DNA of 64,000 nt from Daphnia carinata (Eukaryota; Arthropoda; Branchiopoda; Diplostraca; Daphniidae), in the NCBI RefSeq assembly GCF_022539665.2, contig NC_081340.1, positions 2,480,001 to 2,544,000 of the forward strand, given 5' to 3'. Made by a program: the position numbers and the translations under genes. Within the stretch, counting starts at the first letter, position 1. Each line of letters begins with the position of its first letter. The notes beneath the pieces were generated by a model. It was not told the DNA's origin, did no database searches, and saw only the letters and a list, made by a program, of their open reading frames with translations. This document shows positions 1 through 13,094 of the stretch, in pieces.

Positions 1-918
1 GTTGATTTCTCTTATGACTAACCTTCCGGAACTGAAAGAGCAATCCTACAGCAAAGTTCACACCATTTTCTGTGGAGCGGCTCCACTTGGAGCTCCGGCT
101 ATTATGAAATTTCTCGACAGGTTCAAGCATCCTGTAAGCTTCCAAGAAGGTAAACAACCACACTGAAAGTCATTCTCTAAAATATTGTCTACCTAACACT
201 TGTTGAATTATTCATAGCATACGGACTGACTGAGATGTCGCCAGGAGTCATGATGAGTCCAGTGGGCAACAAGAAAGTCGGTTCCTGCGGTTCACTTTTT
301 TCGCGAACCAAAGCTAAGGTTGTCGACCTGGAAACTGGCCAAAGAACACTAGGGCCTCACGAAAATGGTGAACTCTACGTGACTGGACCACAGGTCATGA
401 AAGGATACCTTAAAAATCAGCAAGCCACCGACGAAATGATTGGCGCTGACGGATGGCTGCGCACAGGTGACATCGGTCATTACGACGAAGACGGTCATTT
501 CTTCATCGTCGATCGCCTAAAGGAATTGATCAAAGTCAAAGGATTCCAGGTACGTAGTGTCTAACATCTACAGCCCCAATTGAAAGCGTCTCTCTAACAC
601 ATCGTCTTGTTCGTCCTTTCAAAGGTTGCCCCGGCCGAGTTAGAAGAAGTTCTTACCACACACCCGGCCATCAAGGAAGCAGCCGTGATTGGCATCCCAG
701 ACGAAAGAGCTGGAGAACTGCCTCGTGCATACGTCGTCAAGAAACCTGGAATGGAATCTGTCAGTGATGCCGATATCCACGCATTCGTCAACGCCAAAGT
801 GTCAGCCCACAAACACATTAAAGGAGGCATTCAGTTCTGCGATTCTATTCCCAGAAGTAACATTGGCAAAATCCTGCGCAGAGAATTGCGAGTTCAATAT
901 GCCAATAGCTGCAAGTAA
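1..918 (+). CDS. 4-coumarate:CoA ligase-like acyl-CoA synthetase 1 (3' part only)
   Basis: This is the C-terminal part of an ANL-superfamily adenylating enzyme, which would activate a carboxylic acid with ATP and transfer it to CoA; the 5' part lies outside the window. Exons read 1-149, 218-549 and 625-918. Visible motifs are AYGLTEMSPG (adenylate-binding A5 motif), GWLRTGDIGHYDEDGHFF with VDRLKELIKVKGFQV (motif A8 and hinge), and SNIGKILRRELR with the catalytic lysine near the C-terminus. The protein ends YANSCK, without a peroxisomal SKL-type signal. Its last three exons and even the introns resemble those of the next gene (3217-5597), so the two are recent tandem duplicates. The natural substrate cannot be read from the sequence. 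Confidence 0.9.
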
Positions 919-3044
919 GACGGTTACATATACGCTTGTAAATTGTACACTCTAATTATACCGCTACACATTACCTGTTAATGCGCATTTTGGGGGATGC
1001 ATTGAGCGGTCTGCTCAAAACTCACGTGAAATCATTTCTTCCCTTTGAAACATGCCTTGATTACCCGTTACGTTTTCATATACAAAGGTCATTAATTGTA
1101 AAGGGTTTACTGTGCTAACGCCTCGATATTAAATGTCATTCTGTGTAAATACAACGATAAGAAGTTCAACGCACATTTGCATCAATTCTCGCTCTGTTTT
1201 CTAGCGTTATCATTAAGCAATTTTGCACCATCACTGTTTGCAACACGTTTCTGATAATCTTTAGTTGGTGTTTTGTTTTTGTTTGTCCGTTTGCTATGCT
1301 GTATGTTCCCAACAACAGCAACAACTCTTGCGGATGACGTGCAAGGACACGATTATTTTTTGTGGGGCTTGAAAAGTCATATACAAGAACAAAATATCAC
1401 TTATAAAAACAAATATACGCAAAATGAAATCGAACACCAAAATTGGCTTGAATAAGTTGTCTTTGACATGCAACAGACACCGCAGTAGAATGTAACATTT
1501 CGTCATTGTCTTCATGGCACCAGACGAGGATGCAGCACGTCTACAAGAACTTGTAAGACACCCGATAGCTAACAACTTTCGTTAGCTAAAGAGGTTGATT
1601 TGCATTCCATCAGATTTTCATTTGCCATCATTGAAAGATTTTTAATGCGATTGGACGATCCAATTAACTGCAGCCTATCACGAACTGCCGAGAGCTCAGA
1701 TAATGATTTACGCATATAATATCCATGGGGTTTATTTAATGTAATTTATGGTGATTTGATCCCGACAAGTTAACTATACACCCTCCCATTTTCTAACCAC
1801 AGTGAAGATCTACCATAAAATAGCCGCAAAATGTAGGCACTGGTTTTTCAAATTAGCAATTGGAAATTGACAGAAGTATTTTGGAAAAATTGTCTAGCCA
1901 AGGTGTAATCACCATGGGAGATTGGTAATTAATCAGGGCGGATTTTCCCAATGTAATGTGCTTAATGCTGATAAAGCTCTATAATTCTTTCTTACGTCCT
2001 CTTGTCCTGGTTTTACCCGTTTATCTAAGTGACGTCAAAACCGACCCTCGCTCGTCCTCTAACTGTCCCGTGTGTAGGCAATTCATACTTATCACTAGGG
2101 TAAGCCTTTGTTTGTTTTTTATTACGCAAATATGGATCAGGGCCGTTTTATTTAAAAACTTATTTGAAAAAAAAATGACTTGGATTGGAAATTCATAGAA
2201 AATCTTCATTAAACGACGATGATGATTTGTTTTACTGCAAAAGCCTGGAAACTGAAGTACGAATATCAGTCATACTGTTACTTCTAATTGGTTTCTATTA
2301 CAGCACCATTCAATATGTACGCCGTATAAGCGACGATCGTTTCATTCACTTGGCACGAACTACGTTAAACGGTCTTCAAAAGCTATTGCTCTAGACATTC
2401 GATAACCTATCTGACAATGGGAAGTAATGCAAGTGCGGAAAACCCTAGTTAGTTCAAGGTTGAGTGCCATTTCTCAATACAATTTCTTTCGCAATGACAT
2501 CACATCAAACTGAGGCAGTCTCTTTGTCATGTGCCATCGCCACAACAAATGGATACGTTACGCCCTCTCTATATAGTCTACGCGTTATTTTCGTTAGACG
2601 AGCCTTTCTTTCGCCATAATGCCATTGCAACAGCGAGATATAACTCATATTATTATGATGTAACCACGTAAAATCCCTACTGCACTTTTCAGAGTACTGT
2701 CGTCTCCTAAGACGCAAAAGATGAGCGTACGTACACATGGAGATGATGTACTGAATAACCCCGTAAGGCACGAGCAGCTATTGATAAAAAAACAGCCATA
2801 ACCCGTGTGATAACTATCCTTTATTCTCGCCCACGAATTGAAGTTAAGGCTAAACCTTCTGGCCAAGGACATCTAAATCACCGAAATACCCCAAACGACA
2901 AAATAAAACATGCCCCCTAAACAAATGAGATAGCGCACCACAGGTTTACCCCATCATGTACCGAGAGGGATTGGACAAAGACAGAAAGATAATTTCCACT
3001 CAAATAATTGTAGGATTTTCCAGTTTTCTGTATCTTCGCCCCCG
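919..3044. other. Intergenic, no gene seen
   Basis: AT-rich spacer between the first two acyl-CoA ligase genes. I see no coding exon with a recognisable domain, no RNA gene and no repeat worth naming. The last part must contain upstream control sequence for the gene at 3217. Confidence 0.6.
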
Positions 3045-3055
3045 TATATATAAAG
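3045..3055 (+). promoter_or_regulatory. TATA box of acyl-CoA ligase gene 2
   Basis: TATATATAAAG lies 162 nt upstream of the start codon at 3217. A probable 5' UTR intron (GT at 3117, AG ending 3198) would put the mature leader at a few tens of nucleotides. Confidence 0.6.
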
Positions 3056-3216
3056 TCGAGCCCTCCCCTGTCTTTTAGCGCAATTGTGTGATCCGAATCC
3101 AACTAACAAGAACAAGGTAAACAGTCAAGTTCTTCTTTCTCTATATTCCGTGTGCGTCTATTAAAAAATCACAGGAATGAATTACAATTTTTGTATAGAA
3201 GATTTTATTCTACGAG

Positions 3217-5597
3217 ATGTCATTGCATCTGAGATCCACTGTGAGAAGAGCTCTGTTGCTGGCTAACAAGGCAGGTAATGGGCCGATTGCTATTAGCGGA
3301 CAGAGAGCTGCTTTTGGCAATGCTTCGGCTTTGGGAAGCGCGGCTGCATCGCCTAATTTGAAACCGACAATTCAAACGAGTCTGTACGACAACAACATTG
3401 TCACTTCGCCTTACACAGATTGCGAGTTTCACGACATGACGCTGACGCAAAAGTTCTTTGAAAGCGCCGTTCGTTGGCCGGACAAAATCGCATTGGTACG
3501 TAATTTTGTGCTCATACTAAGGTTCGCTACCTCAGAGTTAGAAACATTAAGCGCTTGAAACAAATCATAATCAAACATTCGCGGTGCTTCTGTTTATAGG
3601 AATGTGGCATTTCTGGTCGTCGATACACTTTCAACACAATGAGCCAAGCTGTCCGCCGCTTTGGTAGTGCTTTAACGCGTATGGGACACACTAAAGGTGA
3701 AGTTATGGGTTTAGTCTCTCCCAACGTTCCCGAATTTTCGATCGCCGTGTTTGGAGCCGCTGGTGTCGGGATGCCCGTCGCCCTCGTCAATCCGACCTAC
3801 ACTGCAGGTAAATTCTATTTCGTCAATAGTCTTTGAGCTTGGCTTATTTGGACCAATTATCATTTCTGTCGCTATAGATGAAATTGCTCGACAGATGATA
3901 CTTGTTGAAGCGACGTGTTTATTCGGAGTGTCCGAGATGGCGGAAACATTGAAAGCCGTAGCTCAACTGTGTCCTACCATCCGGCGAATTATTTTGTTGG
4001 GCCCAAGTCAGGACGGATGTGTTTCTTATCAAAATATGATGCAAGATTCTGGTGATCTTTTTAACGACAACATTGATGTAATTTTTGTTTTGTTTTTTAA
4101 CGACGTATGTGTTAAAATAGCTAACCTATTTTCTGTACAGATCGATATCGATAACGACATCTTCATTCTACCTCATTCTAGCGGCACTTCTGGTACGTTT
4201 TGAAACAACCTCAATGATTAAAGGGCGTTCCTTAATAACATACCTCTTAATGAATAGGATTGCCAAAGAATGTGATGCTAACTCATTCGTCTGTCGGTAA
4301 AAACATTCAGCAATGCTTGCATCCCGAAGGCACCAACACCCGACCTGCCACAGGTATGTAAACAACGATGCGAACATAATCGTGATTTCTTTGGATGTGA
4401 TATTTAATAGCAAGCATTTGAATTTTTCGACAGCTACCCATCAGGAAACGTACATCGGCTTGTTACCGTTCTTTCATTCCTATGGCATGGTTGGATTAGT
4501 GTTGACCGCTGTTGAAGGCGGTGCAAAGTTGGTGACGCTTCCGCGGTTCGATGTACCCAGTTTCCTGAAAGCTATTGATGATCATCAGGTATATGAAATT
4601 GGCCATTTCTCTCTGTTACACAAGCCGAACTAAATGTTGTTTGAATTTGTTTAGCCGACATACTTGCATTTGGTGCCACCGTTGGTTTCTCTTTTGGCTA
4701 ACCTTCCGCAGCTGAAAGAACAATCCTACAGCCGAGTTCACACCGTTTTCTCTGGAGCGGCTCCACTCGGAGCTCCGTTAGCCATGAAACTTCTCGAAAG
4801 ATTCAAACACCCCGTATCCTTCCAAGAAGGTAATATCACAGTGAATGTCATTCTCTAAAATATATCATACCTAACACATGTTGAATTATTCATAGCATAC
4901 GGACTGACTGAGATTTCACCAGCAGTCATGGTGGGACCACTGGGTAATAAGAAACTGGGTTCTTGTGGTTCACTTCTATTCGGAACTCAGGCCAAGATCG
5001 TTGACCTGGAAACCGGCCAAAGAACATTAGGACCTTACGAGGATGGTGAGCTCTACGTGCATGGGCCACAGGTCATGAAAGGATACTTCAAAAATCAGCA
5101 AGCCACCGACGAAATGATTGACGCCGATGGATGGGTACGCACAGGTGACATCGGTCATTACGACGAAGACGGTCATTTCTTCATCGTCGATCGCCTAAAG
5201 GAATTGATCAAAGTCAAAGGGTTCCAGGTACGTAATGTTTAAAATCTACAGCTTCCAATTGAAAGCGTCTGTCTAACATATCATCGTGCTCGTCTTTTGA
5301 AAGGTTGCCCCGGCCGAGTTAGAAGAAATCCTTACCACCCATCCGGCCATCAAGGAAGCAGCCGTGATTGGAATCCCGGATGAAAGAGCTGGAGAACTGC
5401 CTCGTGCATACGTCGTCAAGAAACCTGGAATGGAATCTGTCAGTGATGCCGATATCGACACATTCGTCAACGCCAAAGTGTCAGCCCACAAACAATTCAA
5501 AGGAGGTATCCAGTTCTGCAATTCTATTCCGAGGAACACGATGGGCAAAATCCTGCGCAAAGAATTGCGAGTTCAATATGCCAACAGTTCCAAGTAA
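3217..5597 (+). CDS. 4-coumarate:CoA ligase-like acyl-CoA synthetase 2
   Basis: Complete gene, predicted 596 aa. Exons: 3217-3495, 3600-3807, 3878-4077, 4141-4192, 4258-4353, 4434-4588, 4655-4829, 4896-5227, 5304-5597; all junctions are GT..AG and keep frame. The P-loop LPHSSGTSGLPKNVMLTH is split over exons 4 and 5, LPFFHSYGM is the substrate-side motif in exon 6, AYGLTEISPA is A5, GWVRTGDIGHYDEDGHFF is A8, and NTMGKILRKELR carries the catalytic lysine. The N-terminus (MSLHLRSTVRRALLLANKAG) is rich in Arg and Ser and has no acidic residue for nearly 60 residues, like a mitochondrial presequence; the C-terminus (ANSSK) is not a peroxisomal signal. Family assignment is firm; the substrate is unknown and a luciferase activity is not implied. 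Confidence 0.93.
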
Positions 5598-6644
5598 GAC
5601 GCTTTCATTTACGCTTGCAAATTGTACACACTAATTATATCTCTACACCATTACCTGTTAACGCATATTTCGCGCATTGAGCGGCACTTGTCTGCTAATA
5701 TTCACGTGAAATCAAAAATGTTTTTATTAAAATGCAACAATCATTACCTGTAGAATGTTTGTTGAGCTGCGTCGCCATATTTATGTTATTACGTGTAAAT
5801 ACAATGTAAAAGGTAAAAAGTAAATATTTATTCAAATTCTCGCGCTGATAAGCGTTTAGGAATGCATATGAGTCCAAAAAAGATGTTGATAGCTATGAAT
5901 TGCTTTTGAGAAGTCCAGTGAATGAGTTATACCCAATTTGCAATTCTATCCTCCAACAGGGCAAGCGACATTTCTCGAAACGCGTAACAAAAAGCTGTGC
6001 TACTACAAATTGGATGTCATCCAACTGTCAAAGAGCCCACTATGATAATCTGCTGTAAAGGCTTTTGTGAGTCGATTGACACCTTAGCTTCACCACAAAG
6101 AAATTAATTTGCAAATGCCCTCTAAAATTTTACATTATCCTGGCGTATACTCTATAATCTATGGACAAAGAAGGTAAAATCAGCCTCAATGATGAAATGA
6201 AATCCCATGCGTGTGCTGATTACTAACGTTCATTGCTTTCATCGTACATTTACGCCACATGTTTATCTTTTGGCCAGTTTGTACACCACTTGATGTAGTA
6301 CTTTTTGTTACTACGGGACACACTTGCTCGTGACGGTGTAGTACAAAAGGCGTGGTCCATGCGTTCTCCATCGCACTGCCACATCGCTGACTACTTGTGT
6401 GATTCCAAAGGTTCAAGTCCACAACTGTTCTTTGTTTTACGTATTGTTTTCTCATTGTCGGTCAGCAACGAATGACGTTTTTAACATGACGCTGAATGGC
6501 TCCAGCTGATATCGTTTCAACCCGTGTCGTTGGCTAATCGTATCAAAGTCAAACACATGTAGGCCTGCCGGGGGAAAAGAAATACTAAAGCTTTATTACA
6601 TGTGAACTATTATTTTGTGGCAACATGCCTCAGACGTGCGTGTC
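5598..6644. other. Intergenic, no gene seen
   Basis: Spacer between acyl-CoA ligase 2 and the P450 gene. No supported exon, RNA gene or repeat found. Confidence 0.6.
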
Positions 6645-6652
6645 TATATAAG
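6645..6652 (+). promoter_or_regulatory. TATA box of the P450 gene
   Basis: TATATAAG stands 75 nt upstream of the ATG at 6727, leaving a leader of about 45-50 nt. Confidence 0.65.
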
Positions 6653-6726
6653 AACAGAGGAAACACTTTGCCTTGATTATCAAACTGGTGAAGCGTATAC
6701 AAGCAGCTGGAATTAATTAGAACACG

Positions 6727-9060
6727 ATGGAAAATGACACGAGTTCGTCCATCACGTTTTCGTTAGCCGTCGCCTCGTTGGTTTTGTTTCTTCTTTACAG
6801 GTGAGCTTTTTTTTTTGATTAATTGAATTCCATATCTAATTTATATTGTTAATTGAATACTGCTAGATACTTGACGTCAACGTTCACGTATTTCTCTGAA
6901 CGCGGAATTCCCGGCCCGAAACCCGTCCCGATATTCGGGAATTTGTGGGGCATTTGGCGAGTGGTAAGACAAATTGTGGTTATCTGTAAGGATAGAAGAT
7001 CATTTGAATTAAGTGCATCATTTTCTTGCTCGTTAATGTCAAAAAGAATTTACCTCAGCACGATCGGGAATTGGTGAAAAAATACGGCAAGATCTTCGGC
7101 TACTTCGATGGCTCCAATCCCAGTCTGTGGGTCACCGACCCTAAAATCATTAAGGCTGTTTTTATCAAAGATTTTGACCACTTTATCAATCGTCGGGTAT
7201 CAAATTACATTCTTGTCTTTTCACTACTTCTTCTTACATTTTCACATTCTTGCTGATTTTTGAATTTTGTACGCAGAACATGACGTTCGAAAGCAAAATC
7301 GTTCGTCGGATGGTTAGCAGCGCCCGCGGCCAGGAATGGAAGGATATCCGCTCATCCATCACACCGGCTTTCACTTCGGGAAAAATCAAACGAGTCAGTC
7401 TGTTTGCAATTCTTTAACTACCTTGATTCCAAAAATGATCTCGTTGAAATAGATGTCCACCTTGATCAAAGCGTGCGCCGATCAATTGGCAATCAAATTC
7501 GATACAATCGTAGCAACTGAAGGGAAATTGAACGCTAAAATGTATAGCTTTACGATCCATCATAGCTCTTCTTTAAATGATTGTTAGTATCATTTTTTGG
7601 ATAGACAGTTTAGCGCTTTCACGATGGACGTGATAGCCCGATGTGCTTTTGGCATGAAGATTGAAAACTTGGGTGGAAAGGACGACCAGTTCATGGCGAG
7701 AGCGAAAGCCATTTTCAATCCACCCGTCAACAAGACACCATTAGCAGTGATTCCTTGTTAGTTTGAAAAATGTTACACTTCAGCAAAATCATTCATTTTG
7801 AATTACTATGGCAGTTATTTATCCCAAATTGATTCCTATATTGGGTGAACGTCTCTTCCTTACCGAAGGCTTCCAGTATTTCATTAAACTATTAGAGAAC
7901 TTGATCAAGGATCGAACGGCATCAAAGCAGGTGATTACCTTTAATAACTTCACACTCCGACAAAGAACCAAATTGTTTGACTTGTTTTTCGTATGCAGAA
8001 ATACCAGGATTTCGTACAGGTGGCCACAGAAGCCATTACCGAATACAAGAAGGAGGTCGAAGGCAAGCCTGTGCCTAAATGGAACAAGGAAGAAATTGAG
8101 GAGATAGTTATCGCCCAGGTTTGCCTGACCCTTTCGCCCGCTTTCTTTGCGCGTTATTTACCAATCGTCTCTTCATTTTTTTTCCAGTCGGTCCTCTTCC
8201 TGTTGGCCGGGTTCGATACGACGGCCACGACGTTGACCAACATCATCTTCCTTTTGGCTTTAAACCCGCAGATCCAAAGCCGATTACACGACGAAATAGC
8301 GAAGAAGATAGAGATTTTCGTAATAACGGACAACACTCAAGTGTCAATAAAAATTAACTTACGTTCTGTTCCTTATCAGGCAGAATTGAACCACGAAATG
8401 CTTATCGACTTTCCTTACATCGACCAGGTCATCAACGAAGTGCTGAGAATGTATCCACCAGTTCCGAGGTAAATATGGCACCAGAATCCTGCTTGTCTAA
8501 TCTTGTTGGCCTTTTAATTAACATCTTGCCGTGCATAATAGGGTAGAGAGAGAATGCAACAAGGACGTGATTTACAATGGCATTCAAATCCAGAGAGGTA
8601 CCATCGTTACCGTCCCATCGTTTGCTCTCCATTACGACCCGGACAATTATCCGGAGCCGGAGAAATTTAATCCCGATAGGTATCATACCATTTTCTATTA
8701 TCTTCAAAATATTCTTGATAACACTTAATGCTTTAAATAAAAAAGGTGGACCACTGATAATAAAGCTGAACGTAATCCTTATACCTTCTTGCCATTCGGG
8801 ATGGGTCCTCGGAACTGCGTCGGGATGCGCTTTGCTATGGAAGAAATTAAAATAGCGTTGTGCACGATGATACAGCGGTTCCGCTTCTTTCCAGTCACTG
8901 AAACACCGGTATTTCGTTCAACCCAATCAATTTTAACTCACCCTATTATTTTTTTTTTGTTTGGGATTTTCAGGAGACGATGCAATTCGAAAAAGGGTTT
9001 ATGCAAGTGACACAGCCGGTGAATGCTATCGTTGGAATCGAGCATCGTACTGCTGAATGA
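6727..9060 (+). CDS. Cytochrome P450 monooxygenase (CYP3-clan-like)
   Basis: Thirteen exons give a 503-aa microsomal P450: 6727-6800, 6867-6963, 7059-7196, 7277-7393, 7453-7541, 7605-7756, 7815-7930, 7999-8118, 8188-8319, 8380-8468, 8542-8679, 8746-8908, 8974-9060. Residues 10-25 form the ER membrane anchor, followed by the proline-rich hinge GIPGPKPVPIFG. The C-helix motif is EWKDIRSSITPAFTSGK, the oxygen-binding I-helix motif AGFDTTATTLT, the K-helix ExxR motif EVLR, then FNPDRW, and the haem-binding loop PFGMGPRNCVGMRFA with the axial cysteine. All catalytic signatures are intact. Intron 9 (8320-8379, 60 nt) is open in frame, so unspliced reading would insert 20 residues; P450 alignment favours removal. 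It sits inside the acyl-CoA ligase array in the same orientation. The clan call rests on motif style only. Confidence 0.93.
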
Positions 9061-10620
9061 ATCTGTGCATCTTGTGATATTCGTCAGCCACTAGGCTTTT
9101 GCCGATTAACGGATCTATATTACCTTGATAGACCCGTTTATCAAGTAACCAGATGCCCGCGTGCAAAATTCCTATTGTCATGATATTTGAAACAGTGTCG
9201 GTAAGCGAGACCATTTAGTTTTTACAATACATTGCATTTGTTGTTTAAGTTGCACAAGTGTTTGGTCGATACGAAAGGATGCATATATCAATAAAGACCT
9301 ATGGCCTTACGAAGGGCTGCATAATCTTCCATACCATTTCCATGACGTCAGCATCGTAAAACTCCCTGTGCTTGACGTTTGCAAAAGCTTACGTTACAAC
9401 AAGTCGTACATTTGCCGCTTTATTTTGGCTAAAAATGTAGACATTGGCGTACATTACAAGCCCCTATAGAAGTATAAAAACAATATTTCAATCGAGATTC
9501 GGTTATCAATTTTTCTTCCCTCTAAAAGATGCAACGATCCTTGTGCTTTGTAACGACACATTTCATATCCTATTGGCATCTATTGGGTTCACCAAGTTTC
9601 TTGTTATCTCACTTTTTCGAGTTTACACACTGGAATTCTTTACTATCGACATCTATTTCGATCGTTATCTTGAATAACGACACGCTTCAACAACGAGCCA
9701 CGCCACCATCTAGACAACCACATACATTTTTTTTGAACCTCCATATGATCAAATAACAATCAGCATCTTTTGAATGCGGCAGATTCTTTAGCAGAGAAAA
9801 TTATTCATCAAAGATGGTGACGTTTGTTCCCAGACACCTCAACGTTTATGCATGTGAATAAAAACTATCAAGACAAATTAAGCCCAAATGAAAAAATTAG
9901 GTCATGTTCACGAATATATGTGTACAGCAAACTCACGTGAGGATTGTTATCTTGAAGACCTTAAACTTTATGCTCTAATATTGGTTTTTCCCGCTGACAT
10001 GTGTACCGATTAGCCTATGTTTGTTTGATATTTCTTAGTGATGGGGAAATCCACTCTGTACCACAACGAGCTGCAGACCCAATCCAAATATTTTTCTACC
10101 CCAAGATATGATTTACGAGTTGCTGCTTTCAGATATCACGAACGCTTTGCCAGTAGCAACAAGATCACGCCATTAAGGAAAAACCACTCGTGATGCAGTT
10201 TTATCAAGCGCAGTATTTGTTCAAGTAGAATCATTCGGTATCATTCAGTTTTTTTTTTCCGCGCCGTTTTGCATAAGGGGGGTTAGGTGTCAAATGAACA
10301 GATGAATTTATCGACGCGTATTTACGAAAAGTCTTGTTTTTATCTCCTCTTGTAATGAAAACGTAAAAATCACTTCCACAATCAGACACACCGTTGGTTT
10401 TTAATTTCTTTCATTATTGAAATGCTACACATTCACAAAGTCAAACAATTGGTTCAAAAGAATCCATTTTTCTTTCAGATCCAAAGTAATTGTCTTTTTC
10501 ATACTCGTCTCCAACGACCTGATAACATTTCAAAAGTCAAATTTTTTTAAAGGCGTACACCAACTACAGTTAAGCCAGTTGACACACCTCTTTGCGTCAA
10601 CATCAGTTAATAATTGCACC
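9061..10620. other. Intergenic, no gene seen
   Basis: AT-rich spacer between the P450 and acyl-CoA ligase 3. I find no exon, RNA gene or notable repeat. Confidence 0.6.
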
Positions 10621-10630
10621 TATATAAATA
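10621..10630 (+). promoter_or_regulatory. TATA box of acyl-CoA ligase gene 3
   Basis: TATATAAATA lies 66 nt before the ATG at 10696, consistent with a short unspliced leader. Confidence 0.65.
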
Positions 10631-10695
10631 GGACAAAGCGATCTGGACGACTGAGCAGTTTTTGAACCGATAGCGTCTCAAACCAAGACCAAAAA

Positions 10696-13094
10696 ATGGC
10701 GTGGAGATCTTCGTTCCAAAGAGTTACATTACTGGCTAATCAAAGAGCTGTGTTTACCGGAGTCATCAATCATCAACAAGTGGCTTTAAGTAATTTGGTT
10801 TCTCCGGCACGCGAGCCTCGACCATCGGCTTCTACTAAAATCGAAACGAACATCGTCAGTTCTCGTCACAGCGATTGTCCACTTCACGAAACGACGATGG
10901 TCAATCGTTTTTTTGATAATGCCACCCGGTATAGCAAAAAAGTCGCATTGGTATGTAAAATGATTGTTGATTATCATTTATATTTTTTAAATTTGCAAAT
11001 GAAAAAAACAAATGAGCGAACTTATTGAAATAGGAATGTGGAATTACTGGACGCAAATACACGTACGAAATGCTGGTCCATCTCATTCGTCGATACGGAA
11101 GCGCGTTGACGCGAGCCGGATTCAAGAAAGGCGAAGTGATGGCCATCATTTCGCCAAACGTTCCCGAATTCGCCATCGCACTGCTCGGAGCTTCTGGTAT
11201 CGGCATGCCCGTTGCCTTGGTCAATCCCACATTCACGCCAGGTATACACCAGTGTTTTATATGAATGTGATAAACGTTGTACGTAACGTCGTCTATCTCT
11301 TGAAATTGTTGTACAGCTGAAATAGCTCGCCAACTGTCTACTGCTGGAGCTACGGCTATTTTCGGTGTTGCCCCTATGGCTGAGTTACTCAAACAGGTGG
11401 CTCAACTCTGCCCATCTGTCCGGCGCATCATCTTGCTCGGCCCTCCTCAAGAAGGATTTGTTTGTTTTCAAGAGATGCTCCAGGATTCCGGAGATCTGTT
11501 TAACGAGAATATAGACGTATAAAACATTGTTACAATTTTGATTTAAAATTTCGCTTAATCTTTCAAACTTTATTTACTTTCAATCCAGATTGATGTTATG
11601 AATGACACGTTCATACTTCCCCATTCGAGCGGCACTACCGGTAAATTGTTTCTGATAACGTCGATGAATTCGCGTTTTATGATTCGCCTTTATTTATGCA
11701 GGAGTGCCAAAAAATGTTATGCTTACAAACTTCAACGTCGGCGCTAACGTTACCCAGAACATTTATCCCGGCACATCCAAGAATCAACTAGCAACAGGTA
11801 ATTTAAAGAAAAATCAAAAACAATGTTAATGTAACATTATTTCTATAACAATCCGAATTTTGGCAAGCAGATCAGTACCAAGAAACCCACATTTGCATAC
11901 TGCCTTTCTTTCACTCCTACGGTGTCAGTGGCATCCTGTTGATTGGCTTTGATTTGGGTGCCAAACTTGTGACTTTGCCCCGTTTCGATGCAGCTAGTTA
12001 CCTGAAAGCTATAGACGATTACAAGGTATTTTTTGAAACAATATTTCATTTGAATAGTATTTTTTTATTAATACAAATTCTTTTTGTCTGTGTGTGTGTG
12101 TATGCGTATTAACTAAAGCCAACTCTGCTGCATATTGTACCGACTCTAGCACATTTATTCATTAAACATCCGGCACTGAAAATGGAAAGCTTCCAGAGGA
12201 TACACACCATCTTCTGTTCGGCATCTCCACTAGGAGAGAAAACGGCAACCCAACTGCAAGACAAATTCAACATGCCAGACCTCCTCATTCAACAAGGTAA
12301 ATTTAAGTTGAAAAACTTGCAAAAATTAGTGCAAGCCGAAAAGTTACAAACTCCAACATCTCAATCAACCTCTTCAATTTCATATGCTATTTCTCGACAG
12401 GTTATGGACTAACGGAAGTGTCCCCCGGAGCAACTCAAACGCCTTTGAATAACGACACGTTCGGTTCTTGCGGCCGCCTCATATCGCGAACCAAAGCTAA
12501 AGTTATCGATTTAGAGAACGGCGTGACTACACTCGGACCTAATCAGCAAGGAGAGCTTTACCTGTCTGGCCCGCAAGTCATGAAAGGCTATTATAACGAC
12601 CCCAAAGCCACCAATGAAATGATTAGCGAAGATGGTTGGCTACGCACTGGCGATGTGGCCTATTACGACGAACAAGGCAATTTTTACATCGTCGATCGAT
12701 TGAAAGAGCTCATCAAAGTCAAGGGATTCCAGGTAATTTGAAATGGTATTGTATTCTTCCGTCCGTTCTCGTGAAACTGAAACGTGTGAATCGTTTGGAT
12801 GAAAAGGTTGCCCCGGCCGAGCTTGAGGACATTCTTGGATCACATCCGGCAATAGCCGAAGCTGCTGTTATCGGCATCCCGGATGAACATGCAGGCGAAC
12901 TTCCTCGAGCTTACGTGGTCAAGAAACCTGGAATGGAATCGGTCACCGACGCTGAGATTCGATCTTTCGTGGACAGTAAAGTCTCGTCTCACAAGCAAAT
13001 CAAAGGTGGCATCGAATTCTGCGACGCCCTTCCTAAAAACAACATAGGCAAAGTCCTTCGACGTGAACTGAGAACTCAATTTCATACCAAATAA
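10696..13094 (+). CDS. 4-coumarate:CoA ligase-like acyl-CoA synthetase 3
   Basis: Complete gene of 587 aa in nine exons: 10696-10950, 11034-11241, 11317-11516, 11589-11640, 11702-11797, 11871-12025, 12119-12296, 12401-12732, 12807-13094. It carries the P-loop PHSSGTTGVPKNVMLT, the substrate-side motif LPFFHSYGV, the A5 motif GYGLTEVSPGAT, the A8 segment GWLRTGDVAYYDEQGNFY and the lysine motif KNNIGKVLRRELR. The N-terminus MAWRSSFQRVTLLANQRAVF is basic and acid-free for about 40 residues, again like a mitochondrial presequence; the C-terminus QFHTK is not SKL-like. The intron between exons 5 and 6 is shared with gene 2 but absent from genes 4 and 5. It is the most diverged member of the array. 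Confidence 0.93.

Noticed and set aside
6390-6430. B-box-like GGTTCAAGTCC as a tRNA
   Set aside because: No A box or foldable cloverleaf around it.
8320-8379. In-frame 20-residue insert in the P450
   Set aside because: The segment has GT..AG ends, is AT-rich and 60 nt long, and P450 alignment runs smoothly without it.
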